Assembly: GCA_028583405.1 (NCBI GenBank)
Contig: CM053259.1
Coordinates: 20,375,951 to 20,439,950, forward strand
DNA length: 64,000 bases
DNA from: Pogonophryne albipinna
Taxonomy: Eukaryota > Chordata > Actinopteri > Perciformes > Artedidraconidae
Direction: 5' to 3'
The notes beneath the pieces were generated by a model. That model was not told the origin of the DNA, did no database searches, and saw only the letters and a list, made by a program, of their open reading frames with translations. Below, piece by piece: positions 1 to 12,164 of the stretch (its first letter is position 1; each line of letters begins with the position of its first letter). Both the position numbers and the translations under genes were made by a program.

Positions 1-635
1 GATACATGGCCCCATTCATTCTTTCCTTTACACGGATCAGTCGTCCTGGTCCCTTTGCAGAAAAACAGCCCCAAAGCATGATGTTTCCACCCCCATGTTT
101 CACAGTAGGTATGGTGTTCTTTGGATGCAACTCAGCATTCTTTCTCCTCCAAACACGTCTAGTTGAGTTTTTACCAAAAAGTTCCATTTTGGTTTCATCT
201 GACCATATGACATTCTCCCAATCCTCTTCTGGATCATCTAAATGCTCTCTAGCAAACTTCAGACGGGCCTGGACATGTACTGGCTTAAGCAGGGGGACAC
301 GTCTGGCACTGCAGGATTTGAGTCCCTGGCGGCGTAGTGTGTTACTGATGGTAGCCTTTGTTACTTTGGTCCCAGCTCTCTGCAGGTCATTGACTAGGTC
401 CACCCGTGTGGTTCTGGGATTGTTGCTCACCGTTCTTGTGATCATTTTGACCCCACGGGGTGAGATCTTGCGTGGAGCCCCAGATCGAGGGAGATTATCA
501 GTGGTCTTGTATGTCTTCCATTTTCTAATAATTGCTCCCACAGTTGATTTCTTCACACCAAGCTGCTTACCTATTGCAGATTCAGTCTTCCCAGCCTGGT
601 GCAGGTCTACAATTTTGTTTCTGGTGTCCTTTGAC
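1..635 (-). pseudogene. Tc1-like transposase, 5' part, split by a hAT-like insertion
   Basis: Read on the minus strand this is the N-terminal half of a Tc1/mariner DDE transposase. It shows the paired helix-turn-helix region ([16 protein letters not shown]), the RRQGLKS stretch, and the first catalytic aspartate in WSDETK. It runs open to the window edge, so the second Asp and the Glu lie outside. Only about the first eight codons (MAKTKELS-like) are missing here. They lie 15.4 kb away at 16011-16050, because another transposon inserted after them. The element is non-functional in this state. The Tc1 identification is secure; whether the rest of the transposase is intact cannot be seen. Confidence 0.93.
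628..635. other. 8-bp target-site duplication, left copy (partner 16011-16018)
   Basis: CCTTTGAC at 628-635 is repeated exactly at 16011-16018. In an uninterrupted Tc1 element this stretch occurs once, inside the transposase N-terminal codons, so the duplication dates from the insertion of the 15.4-kb element. Confidence 0.92.
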
Positions 636-1664
636 CAGTGGCGGAGCCAGGACATTTTCAGTGGGGTGGCCAGGATGGAACCAGTGATCATTTTGGGGTG
701 GCATTGAAATCACTATTATATGAACATAAAAATACATCTCACTATAAAATAAGGGGTTATTTAAGGCACCTACAACACACCTCTACATTATTTGGGATCA
801 AGTGGTGGAATAGATCAAATAATATTCAGTATATCTAACAATTTCTTTCGTATTCCCGCAGGCAAAGTATCAACAAAGCTTACATTATACAAATGTAATG
901 CAATATACAGACTGTTTAGCTTATGGTGATCAGCAGCACTATGGGCTCATTCTCTCAGTGTATCATCAGGAATACAGAGACACACACACATCATTTAAAT
1001 AAGAGTTTTTAAAGTAAATGATAGGTTAAGAATAATCATCTTAAAGTAAATAACAATAAACAATAGCCCTTAACCCTGTAAGGCCCCCGGTTGTAATTTT
1101 ACAACATTACTTTAAGCTATCCTAAAAAAGTCAGTAAATGTTCAGGGGTAGACATTAAGGGTACAATGCCACTGGCCCTCCGGGCCGGTGGCATTGTATT
1201 ATCACTGGCCCCACCATTGTAATCACTGGCCCGGAGCATTCGTCCAAAACAAATCGACTAATAATGAAGAAAATTAACACATTTGTTGCAATAGTAATTT
1301 ATGCACTAGCTACATTACTACTTGTACTACAACATTTGAATAATCAGGTCTTCCTCATTTTCCTCAATTGTTCATATTTGGTTTATTAAAATAATGATAT
1401 TGTGGTCATTGATAAAAAATGTCTGCTATTATTATGAGTATTATTATTTGTATAATGCACTTTCTGCCTTCCTGTCATTAGGAGTTAGAAATGTAATGGC
1501 TATGTAGCAGATTAGATTAGAACCTTCATTATCCTAAACTGCTGGGACATTTCCCTATAGCTAATACCTTTATATTGTCTACTCTTCACTTACTTGTCAG
1601 CATAGGTCGGCATTGATGTATAGAGCCGACAGAAGACCTTGTTTATATTGGCATCATATTGAGA

Positions 1665-1910
1665 GGTGCAGCCAGTGACGTGTCCTAAAACCAGGAAGTA
1701 AGCTGCTGGTTCCCTCCACAAAAAGCAATGGGATTTCTCCACAGGGTTTTGGAAAATAGCTGGAAATAAGGTCTGTGGAAAACAAACCTGTTTGATAAAT
1801 GCACGTTTTGTTCAGCCGGATAATCTCCATGTCTACCCTACTTTTATAATTTTCAAATCATAAATCTAATGGATAGATTATAAAAGGGTTTTAGGACGCG
1901 TCACTGCACC
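1665..1910. repeat. Short inverted-repeat MITE inside the hAT-like element
   Basis: About 245 bp bounded by inverted arms: GGTGCAGCCAGTGACGTGTC on the left, and on the right the matching GGACGCGTCACTGCACC, which lacks two bases. There is no coding capacity. It is probably a non-autonomous DNA transposon nested in the larger element; I did not assign a superfamily. Confidence 0.65.
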
Positions 1911-2093
1911 AGAAGCCAACTCCATCGATCAAGCTGGCTCAAACTTCCTCTCCCTCTTCTTCTCATGCTCTCTGTCACTCTCCTTTAACTCCTTCTGTGA
2001 CTTTCTTTTATTTGAAGATTGTTTTTTGCACGGCGCTTGGACGGTTACCGCTGGTATTAAAAACATTTTGGCGAATGGTTATGTGGCGCGACA

Positions 2094-2733
2094 GTGTAAA
2101 TGCATTTTTAATAATAACATTTTTGAATGGAACATTCTCAACATGAATGCATAAATCCAAATAAATATAACTTACATATGTGGGAAAATACTGTGTTTGA
2201 AATGTGTAATTGAAATTAGATGCTAGCTTTTTGTTTTGATATATATATATATATATTTTGTATTCCAGTCTCCCTTCAGATATGTTAAGTGGCATGGCAT
2301 TCAACACAATGCTGCTCACCTCCTTCAGTTGGGAGAAAAGCTGGTTCAGGTTCAGCCTTATGGGGGTACAGGGCTGCTGAGCCTAGAGATGGATCTGTTG
2401 GTCCTGGCACCAGGAGGAGGGACAACTGATTTAGTATGAATAGCTGCTAAAAATCTACCTGCATTTGTTAAATGTCAGCTAAAAGACCAGTGCAATTAAA
2501 AACCTGTATAGATATTAACAGTACTTAATGTCAGCTTAGTAAAAAAAAACATAACAATTATTATTTACAATGGACTAAGCTTAGCAAACAGACATAATTC
2601 CACCACTCATGGACCACACCCACCTTTTCTTTTGAAAAACTGGGTGTCGCCCTTTAGTCCCTCTCTCTTGTTTTTCTCTCCTTTCTTTTCTCTTTTGAAA
2701 GCCTGACTTTGTAAGTCGTTGACACATGGTATA
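2094..2733 (+). repeat. 640-bp direct repeat, left copy (partner 14995-15636)
   Basis: This segment and 14995-15636 align almost base for base, with a few substitutions and a short extra stretch (acatact) in the right copy. They lie on either side of the tandem array and the THAP-type gene. The last ~290 bp (from 2443) are also the first part of each 3.24-kb unit, so this portion is present four times in all. The right copy continues past 15636 into sequence lacking the hAT-like end (cagggtttcccac) found at 2734 in the units, so the right copy may be the pre-insertion state. Confidence 0.85.
2269..2439 (+). pseudogene. Terminal-exon-like ORF (SPFRYVKWHG...), left copy
   Basis: A splice acceptor (TTTTGTATTCCAG) is followed by an open frame of 56 codons ending in TGA. 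It begins SPFRYVKWHGIQHN and ends APGGGTTDLV. The same exon is at 15166-15336 with its acceptor intact. The conserved acceptor, frame and stop in both copies suggest a real last exon captured or carried by the element. I do not recognise the protein family. No in-frame upstream exon was found next to this copy. Confidence 0.45.
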
Positions 2734-5683
2734 CAGGGTTTCCCACACATAGACTATACTTGGGCGGGCCGCCCAGGTATATTAACGGCCGCCCAAGTAT
2801 ATTTCGCGACCCATTTAGATTTTTTCTTTTTTTTTAATAATAATATATATATATATTTGTTTTCGTCCGTGACCACGACACCATCTGCGATCGATTAACT
2901 TGTGGACAATGATCCCTCGCTCTACGCCTCCTGTACCCAGTCCCGGACTGGCCATCGGGAGGACCGGGGGGTTTCCTGATGGCCTGGCCTGTTAAGTGGC
3001 CTGCCTCACACAGGGTGACTGGCTGTCTACATGATGTGGCCTCCCGACATGGCCACAGTCATACAGATCATAAATCAAAGCCGTTGATTGGTCTCTGTGT
3101 GTCATTCAAGCTCGGGATAACCTCAGCTCAGGTGAGGTAAAGGACTCTCTGAGTGTTTAGATAGTTAACTTAGTCTAAGTTCTCTGTGGGTCTCAAACGG
3201 TGTGGTCACCATTTATGTAAACACATATTTCCATTTGAGAGGGTAGTGATTAGTAAAATATGCATGAATAAAAAATAAAAAGTTAACTAGGTGAAAAAAG
3301 GTAAGATACACTTTTAAAACTTGTTGAGAGCTAAAACTAGTCTTTGCTGCTGCCTCAAAGAGGAGCAGGGGAGACAGGAGGGAGACAGGAGAGGCTGGTT
3401 CAGGAGCACAGACACACTTACAACTATAAATGAACCAAAAATAAATAAACAAGTTTCAGTGTTTTTTTCATATTGGAAATGGTATGTTATTGGTTATGGC
3501 CATGATTTTATGATTATTGAAATGTATACAGTTCTGTTTCATATAGGTGTTTCCATAGATCTAGTCTCTTTATTTTCCCCTCAAAATGCACCAGATTGAT
3601 GCATTTAACTCCAACATTTAAAAAAAAATCTTACCGGGGGAGCATGCCCTCGGACCCCCCTGGACCAGAGCCCTAGAGAGATAAGAGTTACGACACTCTT
3701 TGATGTCACCGCCAGCCGGTCACGTGGTTTATGTATGCCGGGATAGTTCCAAACGCACTTCCGTGGCAATGCTTCTCTATGGCAAAAACAGCACAAACAT
3801 GCTCAAAATAGTCATAGATTAAACCAACGCTGTTATTTTTTAAAGATTGCTTTCATATTTACATGATGTGGTTACACTTTGTATGGATTGGCACTATTTC
3901 CAAGTTTCGTTATTTAACGATATTTTGAGGGGAAAGTGTGGTAGCACAAGCAGGCTATGTTGCTGTCACTGCCAGGGCAGTCACGTCCGTAGTATAGTTG
4001 CGCTGCGCTGTCATGTTCTTCTCATAGACTGTATATATAAGGTTCTTCTATGGGACAGACAGACAGCAGCGATTGCGTTATTGAATGGTAAATATATATT
4101 AAAAAAACACACACACCCAAGTACTTTTTCAGCTGTAATAGCATTATTGCATACTTTTTATTGACAGTTTTGCATTTGGAGAGGCAGGGTGACAACGGAA
4201 AGCTTGGTAGCCTATTAGTAATAATAATAATATAATTAATAGGCTATTACTTAGATACGTTTTACATTTTTGGAGGGAAACGCTTGTGTTCATGTTAGCA
4301 TGGGTAGCATGATCATGTTAAGACTATGAATATAATTTTACCACAACAGTGGATGAACAATTGATATGTGTTTGAACAAGAACAACAGGAAGAACAAAGT
4401 AAAAGGGACGAACAAATGTGTGAACAAGTATTAAGAACAGTGTATGGAAAAAGTGATGTGTGTTAGAACAAAACAAAGTTAAATGAATGAGAAGGAGAAC
4501 AAAGAGGGTTAGGGTTAAACAGAAAAAGATGAATTTAGCCAAAAAACACAATTTGATTAATCTAAAGTGTAAAACAATCTTCAACACAGACCAAATTAGT
4601 GCCCTTGGACAACAAAACATATGGTGGGGCAAAGAAACGATAAATTAAATTGAGACAGAGTGGGAGACTGAAAATGATTACTATGATAAATATTCAAACT
4701 ATTTACAAAACTATTTACAGAAGCTCCTGTTGAACCATGGTTCAACAGAGCAACAAAAACAGGTTTGTCAATGACGAGGCCACTTTGCCAGGGGGAGGTG
4801 ATCCAGCGACGAGACAATAAAAAAAAAAAGAGAAACTGAAAAAAGCAATTCATATTAGGTTCTGTTGAGGCACTACATGATATAAAACCTTCCAAGCCAT
4901 GACCTCTGCCTGAAATCAGGACCACTCAGAGGAGAGTGCAGCACATCAAACTGGAGTCAGGAGTGTGAATAACACATTTTGGCCAAAACAAATTGTTGCT
5001 TACCAAACAGTGGCTGAACAATGGACACCAAAAAGTGAAAAACAGAAGCATAATTGTGTGAACAACAATTGTGGGGGGGGGGGCATTTTACAAATATTTA
5101 CAAACAATCAACTATTTATAAAAAAGAAATATTATTTACAAAAAAGGGTTAGGGTAAGCAACTATTTACAAAAAAGCAATACAGAACTCTAAGGCATCCA
5201 GGAGCCTGACTGAAGAGACATCCTCTTCATCCGTTTCCTGGGCCCTAAAAAGCAGAGCAAGAATAGGAACAGTGGTGAATAAGGGGAGAGAATACAGTTG
5301 GGAGCAGACTGAACAGAGGACATAGCAATATTCATGTTAAAATGTTTGCACAACGACAACAAATATTATGGCACTTTCGTTTATATTGCATTTTAATAGA
5401 TCAGTTGTCATACCATGGTTGGATGTGCAGCATTTGGATGCTCTAATCGATCCGAGAAGGGGTTCCGGATGTATGGCTTCCCTAAGGACGTAGAGCCAAG
5501 GAAGAGATGGATGGCAATGGTCAACAGACAAAACCTGTGTCTGACAGAGGACAACAACAGCAGAAAACACGTCATGTAAGTAATGTTCACAGAGGTGACT
5601 TGTTAACATTTTAAAGGGCATCATATTTCCAAGTGTAGAGAATTATGACTCTTCAATGACATTTGAAGTGTGCAGTGGAAACT
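2443..5683 (+). repeat. 3.24-kb tandem unit, copy A
   Basis: First of three head-to-tail units; period 3,241 bp, repeated at 5684 and 8925. In order the unit contains the 3' part of the 640-bp repeat; a hAT-like terminus (CAGGGTTTCCCACAC) with a small GC-rich inverted repeat GGGCGGCC/GGCCGCCC; a ~500-bp stretch shared in reverse orientation with the element at 51793-53055; a promoter-like block (CAGAGCCCTAGAG... at 3666-3698); A-rich sequence with repeated CTATTTACA and GAACAA motifs; and a THAP exon near its end. Copies differ by a few substitutions (for example ACTAGT versus ACGAGT near 3337) and homopolymer lengths. Confidence 0.93.
5415..5575 (+). pseudogene. THAP-domain first exon, tandem copy A
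   Basis: The exon begins at an ATG in the context ACCATGG and starts MVGCAAFGCSNRSEKGFRMY, followed by GFPKDVEPRKRWMAMVN. This is the N-terminal half of a THAP zinc finger: C-x4-C followed by the conserved GFP and a Trp. It ends at a perfect donor (CAT|GTAAGT), where the second half, with the remaining Cys and His ligands, should join. No second exon lies between this copy and the next unit, so copy A can only encode a half finger unless it splices across a neighbouring unit. Confidence 0.8.
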
Positions 5684-8600
5684 GCTGCTAAAAATCTACC
5701 TGCATTTGTTAAATGTCAGCTAAAAGACCAGTGCAATTAAAAACCTGTATAGATATTAACAGTACTTAATGTCAGCTTAGTAAAAAAAAAACATAACAAT
5801 TATTATTTACAATGGACTAAGCTTAGCAAACAGACATAATTCCACCACTCATGGACCACACCCACCTTTTCTTTTGAAAAACTGGGTGTCGCCCTTTAGT
5901 CCCTCTCTCTTGTTTTTCTCTCCTTTCTTTTCTCTTTTGAAAGCCTGACTTTGTAAGTCGTTGACACATGGTATACAGGGTTTCCCACACATAGACTATA
6001 CTTGGGCGGGCCGCCCAGGTATATTAACGGCCGCCCAAGTATATTTCGCGACCCATTTAGATTTTTTTTTTTTTTTTAATAATAATATATATATATTTGT
6101 TTTCGTCCGTGACCACGACACTATCTGCGATCGATTAACTTGTGGACAATGATCCCTCGCTCTACGCCTCCTGTACCCAGTCCCGGACTGGCCATCGGGA
6201 GGACCGGGGGGTTTCCTGATGGCCTGGCCTGTTAAGTGGCCTGCCTCACACAGGGTGACTGGCTGTCTACATGATGTGGCCTCCCGACATGGCCACAGTC
6301 ATACAGATCATAAATCAAAGCCGTTGATTGGTCTCTGTGTGTCATTCAAGCTCGGGATAACCTCAGCTCAGGTGAGGTAAAGGACTCTCTGAGTGTTTAG
6401 ATAGTTAACTTAGTCTAAGTTCTCTGTGGGTCTCAAACGGTGTGGTCACCATTTATGTAAACACATATTTCCATTTGAGAGGGTAGTGATTAGTAAAATA
6501 TGCATGAATAAAAAATAAAAAGTTAACTAGGTGAAAAAAGGTAAGATACACTTTTAAAACTTGTTGAGAGCTAAAACGAGTCTTTGCTGCTGCCTCAAAG
6601 AGGAGCAGGGGAGACAGGAGGGAGACAGGAGAGGCTGGTTCAGGAGCACAGACACACTTACAACTATAAATGAACCAAAAATAAATAAACAAGTTTCAGT
6701 GTTTTTTTCATATTGGAAATGGTATGTTATTGGTTATGGCCATGATTTTATGATTATTGAAATGTATACAGTTCTGTTTCATATAGGTGTTTCCATAGAT
6801 CTAGTCTCTTTATTTTCCCCTCAAAATGCACCAGATTGATGCATTTAACTCCAACATTTAAAAAAAAATCTTACCGGGGGAGCATGCCCTCGGACCCCCC
6901 TGGACCAGAGCCCTAGAGAGATAAGAGTTACGACACTCTTTGATGTCACCGCCAGCCGGTCACGTGGTTTATGTATGCCGGGATAGTTCCAAACGCACTT
7001 CCGTGGCAATGCTTCTCTATGGCAAAAACAGCACAAACATGCTCAAAATAGTCATAGATTAAACCAACGCTGTTATTTTTTAAAGATTGCTTTCATATTT
7101 ACATGATGTGGTTACACTTTGTATGGATTGGCACTATTTCCAAGTTTCGTTATTTAACGATATTTTGAGGGGAAAGTGTGGTAGCACAAGCAGGCTATGT
7201 TGCTGTCACTGCCAGGGCAGTCACGTCCGTAGTATAGTTGCGCTGCGCTGTCATGTTCTTCTCATAGACTGTATATATAAGGTTCTTCTATGGGACAGAC
7301 AGACAGCAGCGATTGCGTTATTGAATGGTAAATATATATTAAAAAAACACACACACCCAAGTACTTTTTCAGCTGTAATAGCATTATTGCATACTTTTTA
7401 TTGACAGTTTTGCATTTGGAGAGGCAGGGTGACAACGGAAAGCTTGGTAGCCTATTAGTAATAATAATAATATAATTAATAGGCTATTACTTAGATACGT
7501 TTTACATTTTTGGAGGGAAACGCTTGTGTTCATGTTAGCATGGGTAGCATGATCATGTTAAGACTATGAATATAATTTTACCACAACAGTGGATGAACAA
7601 TTGATATGTGTTTGAACAAGAACAACAGGAAGAACAAAGTAAAAGGGACGAACAAATGTGTGAACAAGTATTAAGAACAGTGTATGGAAAAAGTGATGTG
7701 TGTTAGAACAAAACAAAGTAAAATGAATGAGAAGGAGAACAAAGAGGGTTAGGGTTAAACAGAAAAAGATGAATTTAGCCAAAAAACACAATTTGATTAA
7801 TCTAAAGTGTAAAACAATCTTCAACACAGACCAAATTAGTGCCCTTGGACAACAAAACATATGGTGGGGCAAAGAAACGATAAATTAAATTGAGACAGAG
7901 TGGGAGACTGAAAATGATTACTATGATAAATATTCAAACTATTTACAAAACTATTTACAGAAGCTCCTGTTGAACCATGGTTCAACAGAGCAACAAAAAC
8001 AGGTTTGTCAATGACGAGGCCACTTTGCCAGGGGGAGGTGATCCAGCGACGAGACAATAAAAAAAAAAAAGAGAAACTGAAAAAAGCAATTCATATTAGG
8101 TTCTGTTGAGGCACTACATGATATAAAACCTTCCAAGCCATGACCTCTGCCTGAAATCAGGACCACTCAGAGGAGAGTGCAGCACATCAAACTGGAGTCA
8201 GGAGTGTGAATAACACATTTTGGCCAAAACAAATTGTTGCTTACCAAACAGTGGCTGAACAATGGACACCAAAAAGTGAAAAACAGAAGCATAATTGTGT
8301 GAACAACAATTGTGGGGGGGGGGGCATTTTACAAATATTTACAAACAATCAACTATTTATAAAAAAGAAATATTATTTACAAAAAAGGGTTAGGGTAAGC
8401 AACTATTTACAAAAAAGCAATACAGAACTCTAAGGCATCCAGGAGCCTGACTGAAGAGACATCCTCTTCATCCGTTTCCTGGGCCCTAAAAAGCAGAGCA
8501 AGAATAGGAACAGTGGTGAATAAGGGGAGAGAATACAGTTGGGAGCAGACTGAACAGAGGACATAGCAATATTCATGTTAAAATGTTTGCACAACGACAA

Positions 8601-8924
8601 CAAATATTATGGCACTTTCGTTTATATTGCATTTTAATAGATCAGTTGTCATACCATGGTTGGATGTGCAGCATTTGGATGCTCTAATCGATCCGAGAAG
8701 GGGTTCCGGATGTATGGCTTCCCTAAGGACGTAGAGCCAAGGAAGAGATGGATGGCAATGGTCAACAGACAAAACCTGTGTCTGACAGAGGACAACAACA
8801 GCAGAAAACACGTCATGTAAGTAATGTTCACAGAGGTGACTTGTTAACATTTTAAAGGGCATCATATTTCCAAGTGTAGAGAATTATGACTCTTCAATGA
8901 CATTTGAAGTGTGCAGTGGAAACT
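5684..8924 (+). repeat. 3.24-kb tandem unit, copy B
   Basis: Second unit, with the same internal order as copy A. The junction with copy A is exact: TGGAAACT followed directly by GCTGCTAAAAATC. Private differences include AAAGTAAAATG where A and C read AAAGTTAAATG. Overall identity is far above that of the other repeats in the window, so the amplification is recent, or partly an assembly artefact. Confidence 0.93.
8656..8816 (+). pseudogene. THAP-domain first exon, tandem copy B
   Basis: Same exon as in copy A, 3,241 bp downstream. I see no difference in the start codon, the C-x4-C ligands, the GFP motif or the GTAAGT donor. Like copy A it lacks an adjacent second exon. A transcript could use any of the three first exons with the single downstream body. 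Confidence 0.8.
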
Positions 8925-11900
8925 GCTGCTAAAAATCTACCTGCATTTGTTAAATGTCAGCTAAAAGACCAGTGCAATTAAAAACCTGTATAGATATTAA
9001 CAGTACTTAATGTCAGCTTAGTAAAAAAAAACATAACAATTATTATTTACAATGGACTAAGCTTAGCAAACAGACATAATTCCACCACTCATGGACCACA
9101 CCCACCTTTTCTTTTGAAAAACTGGGTGTCGCCCTTTAGTCCCTCTCTCTTGTTTTTCTCTCCTTTCTTTTCTCTTTTGAAAGCCTGACTTTGTAAGTCG
9201 TTGACACATGGTATACAGGGTTTCCCACACATAGACTATACTTGGGCGGGCCGCCCAGGTATATTAACGGCCGCCCAAGTATATTTCGCGACCCATTTAG
9301 ATTTTTTTTTTTTTTTAATAATAATATATATATATATTTGTTTTCGTCCGTGACCACGACACCATCTGCGATCGATTAACTTGTGGACAATGATCCCTCG
9401 CTCTACGCCTCCTGTACCCAGTCCCGGACTGGCCATCGGGAGGACCGGGGGGTTTCCTGATGGCCTGGCCTGTTAAGTGGCCTGCCTCACACAGGGTGAC
9501 TGGCTGTCTACATGATGTGGCCTCCCGACATGGCCACAGTCATACAGATCATAAATCAAAGCCGTTGATTGGTCTCTGTGTGTCATTCAAGCTCGGGATA
9601 ACCTCAGCTCAGGTGAGGTAAAGGACTCTCTGAGTGTTTAGATAGTTAACTTAGTCTAAGTTCTCTGTGGGTCTCAAACGGTGTGGTCACCATTTATGTA
9701 AACACATATTTCCATTTGAGAGGGTAGTGATTAGTAAAATATGCATGAATAAAAAATAAAAAGTTAACTAGGTGAAAAAAGGTAAGATACACTTTTAAAA
9801 CTTGTTGAGAGCTAAAACGAGTCTTTGCTGCTGCCTCAAAGAGGAGCAGGGGAGACAGGAGGGAGACAGGAGAGGCTGGTTCAGGAGCACAGACACACTT
9901 ACAACTATAAATGAACCAAAAATAAATAAACAAGTTTCAGTGTTTTTTTCATATTGGAAATGGTATGTTATTGGTTATGGCCATGATTTTATGATTATTG
10001 AAATGTATACAGTTCTGTTTCATATAGGTGTTTCCATAGATCTAGTCTCTTTATTTTCCCCTCAAAATGCACCAGATTGATGCATTTAACTCCAACATTT
10101 AAAAAAAAATCTTACCGGGGGAGCATGCCCTCGGACCCCCCTGGACCAGAGCCCTAGAGAGATAAGAGTTACGACACTCTTTGATGTCACCGCCAGCCGG
10201 TCACGTGGTTTATGTATGCCGGGATAGTTCCAAACGCACTTCCGTGGCAATGCTTCTCTATGGCAAAAACAGCACAAACATGCTCAAAATAGTCATAGAT
10301 TAAACCAACGCTGTTATTTTTTAAAGATTGCTTTCATATTTACATGATGTGGTTACACTTTGTATGGATTGGCACTATTTCCAAGTTTCGTTATTTAACG
10401 ATATTTTGAGGGGAAAGTGTGGTAGCACAAGCAGGCTATGTTGCTGTCACTGCCAGGGCAGTCACGTCCGTAGTATAGTTGCGCTGCGCTGTCATGTTCT
10501 TCTCATAGACTGTATATATAAGGTTCTTCTATGGGACAGACAGACAGCAGCGATTGCGTTATTGAATGGTAAATATATATTAAAAAAACACACACACCCA
10601 AGTACTTTTTCAGCTGTAATAGCATTATTGCATACTTTTTATTGACAGTTTTGCATTTGGAGAGGCAGGGTGACAACGGAAAGCTTGGTAGCCTATTAGT
10701 AATAATAATAATATAATTAATAGGCTATTACTTAGATACGTTTTACATTTTTGGAGGGAAACGCTTGTGTTCATGTTAGCATGGGTAGCATGATCATGTT
10801 AAGACTATGAATATAATTTTACCACAACAGTGGATGAACAATTGATATGTGTTTGAACAAGAACAACAGGAAGAACAAAGTAAAAGGGACGAACAAATGT
10901 GTGAACAAGTATTAAGAACAGTGTATGGAAAAAGTGATGTGTGTTAGAACAAAACAAAGTTAAATGAATGAGAAGGAGAACAAAGAGGGTTAGGGTTAAA
11001 CAGAAAAAGATGAATTTAGCCAAAAAACACAATTTGATTAATCTAAAGTGTAAAACAATCTTCAACACAGACCAAATTAGTGCCCTTGGACAACAAAACA
11101 TATGGTGGGGCAAAGAAACGATAAATTAAATTGAGACAGAGTGGGAGACTGAAAATGATTACTATGATAAATATTCAAACTATTTACAAAACTATTTACA
11201 GAAGCTCCTGTTGAACCATGGTTCAACAGAGCAACAAAAACAGGTTTGTCAATGACGAGGCCACTTTGCCAGGGGGAGGTGATCCAGCGACGAGACAATA
11301 AAAAAAAAAAAGAGAAACTGAAAAAAGCAATTCATATTAGGTTCTGTTGAGGCACTACATGATATAAAACCTTCCAAGCCATGACCTCTGCCTGAAATCA
11401 GGACCACTCAGAGGAGAGTGCAGCACATCAAACTGGAGTCAGGAGTGTGAATAACACATTTTGGCCAAAACAAATTGTTGCTTACCAAACAGTGGCTGAA
11501 CAATGGACACCAAAAAGTGAAAAACAGAAGCATAATTGTGTGAACAACAATTGTGGGGGGGGGGCATTTTACAAATATTTACAAACAATCAACTATTTAT
11601 AAAAAAGAAATATTATTTACAAAAAAGGGTTAGGGTAAGCAACTATTTACAAAAAAGCAATACAGAACTCTAAGGCATCCAGGAGCCTGACTGAAGAGAC
11701 ATCCTCTTCATCCGTTTCCTGGGCCCTAAAAAGCAGAGCAAGAATAGGAACAGTGGTGAATAAGGGGAGAGAATACAGTTGGGAGCAGACTGAACAGAGG
11801 ACATAGCAATATTCATGTTAAAATGTTTGCACAACGACAACAAATATTATGGCACTTTCGTTTATATTGCATTTTAATAGATCAGTTGTCATACCATGGT

Positions 11901-12164
11901 TGGATGTGCAGCATTTGGATGCTCTAATCGATCCGAGAAGGGGTTCCGGATGTATGGCTTCCCTAAGGACGTAGAGCCAAGGAAGAGATGGATGGCAATG
12001 GTCAACAGACAAAACCTGTGTCTGACAGAGGACAACAACAGCAGAAAACACGTCATGTAAGTAATGTTCACAGAGGTGACTTGTTAACATTTTAAAGGGC
12101 ATCATATTTCCAAGTGTAGAGAATTATGACTCTTCAATGACATTTGAAGTGTGCAGTGGAAACT
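8925..12164 (+). repeat. 3.24-kb tandem unit, copy C
   Basis: Third unit. It ends at TGGAAACT and then leaves the repeat into GATCAAACC, which leads to the downstream exons of the THAP-type gene. Only this copy's THAP exon is therefore directly followed by the rest of the gene. The similar-looking ORFs of about 60-105 codons repeated in every unit are carried passively by the array and show no coding features. Confidence 0.93.

Noticed and set aside
3213..5624. Eight to ten small ORFs repeated identically in each 3.24-kb unit
   Set aside because: Their conservation reflects recent duplication of the DNA, not selection. Apart from the THAP exon none has splice signals, domains or a good start context.
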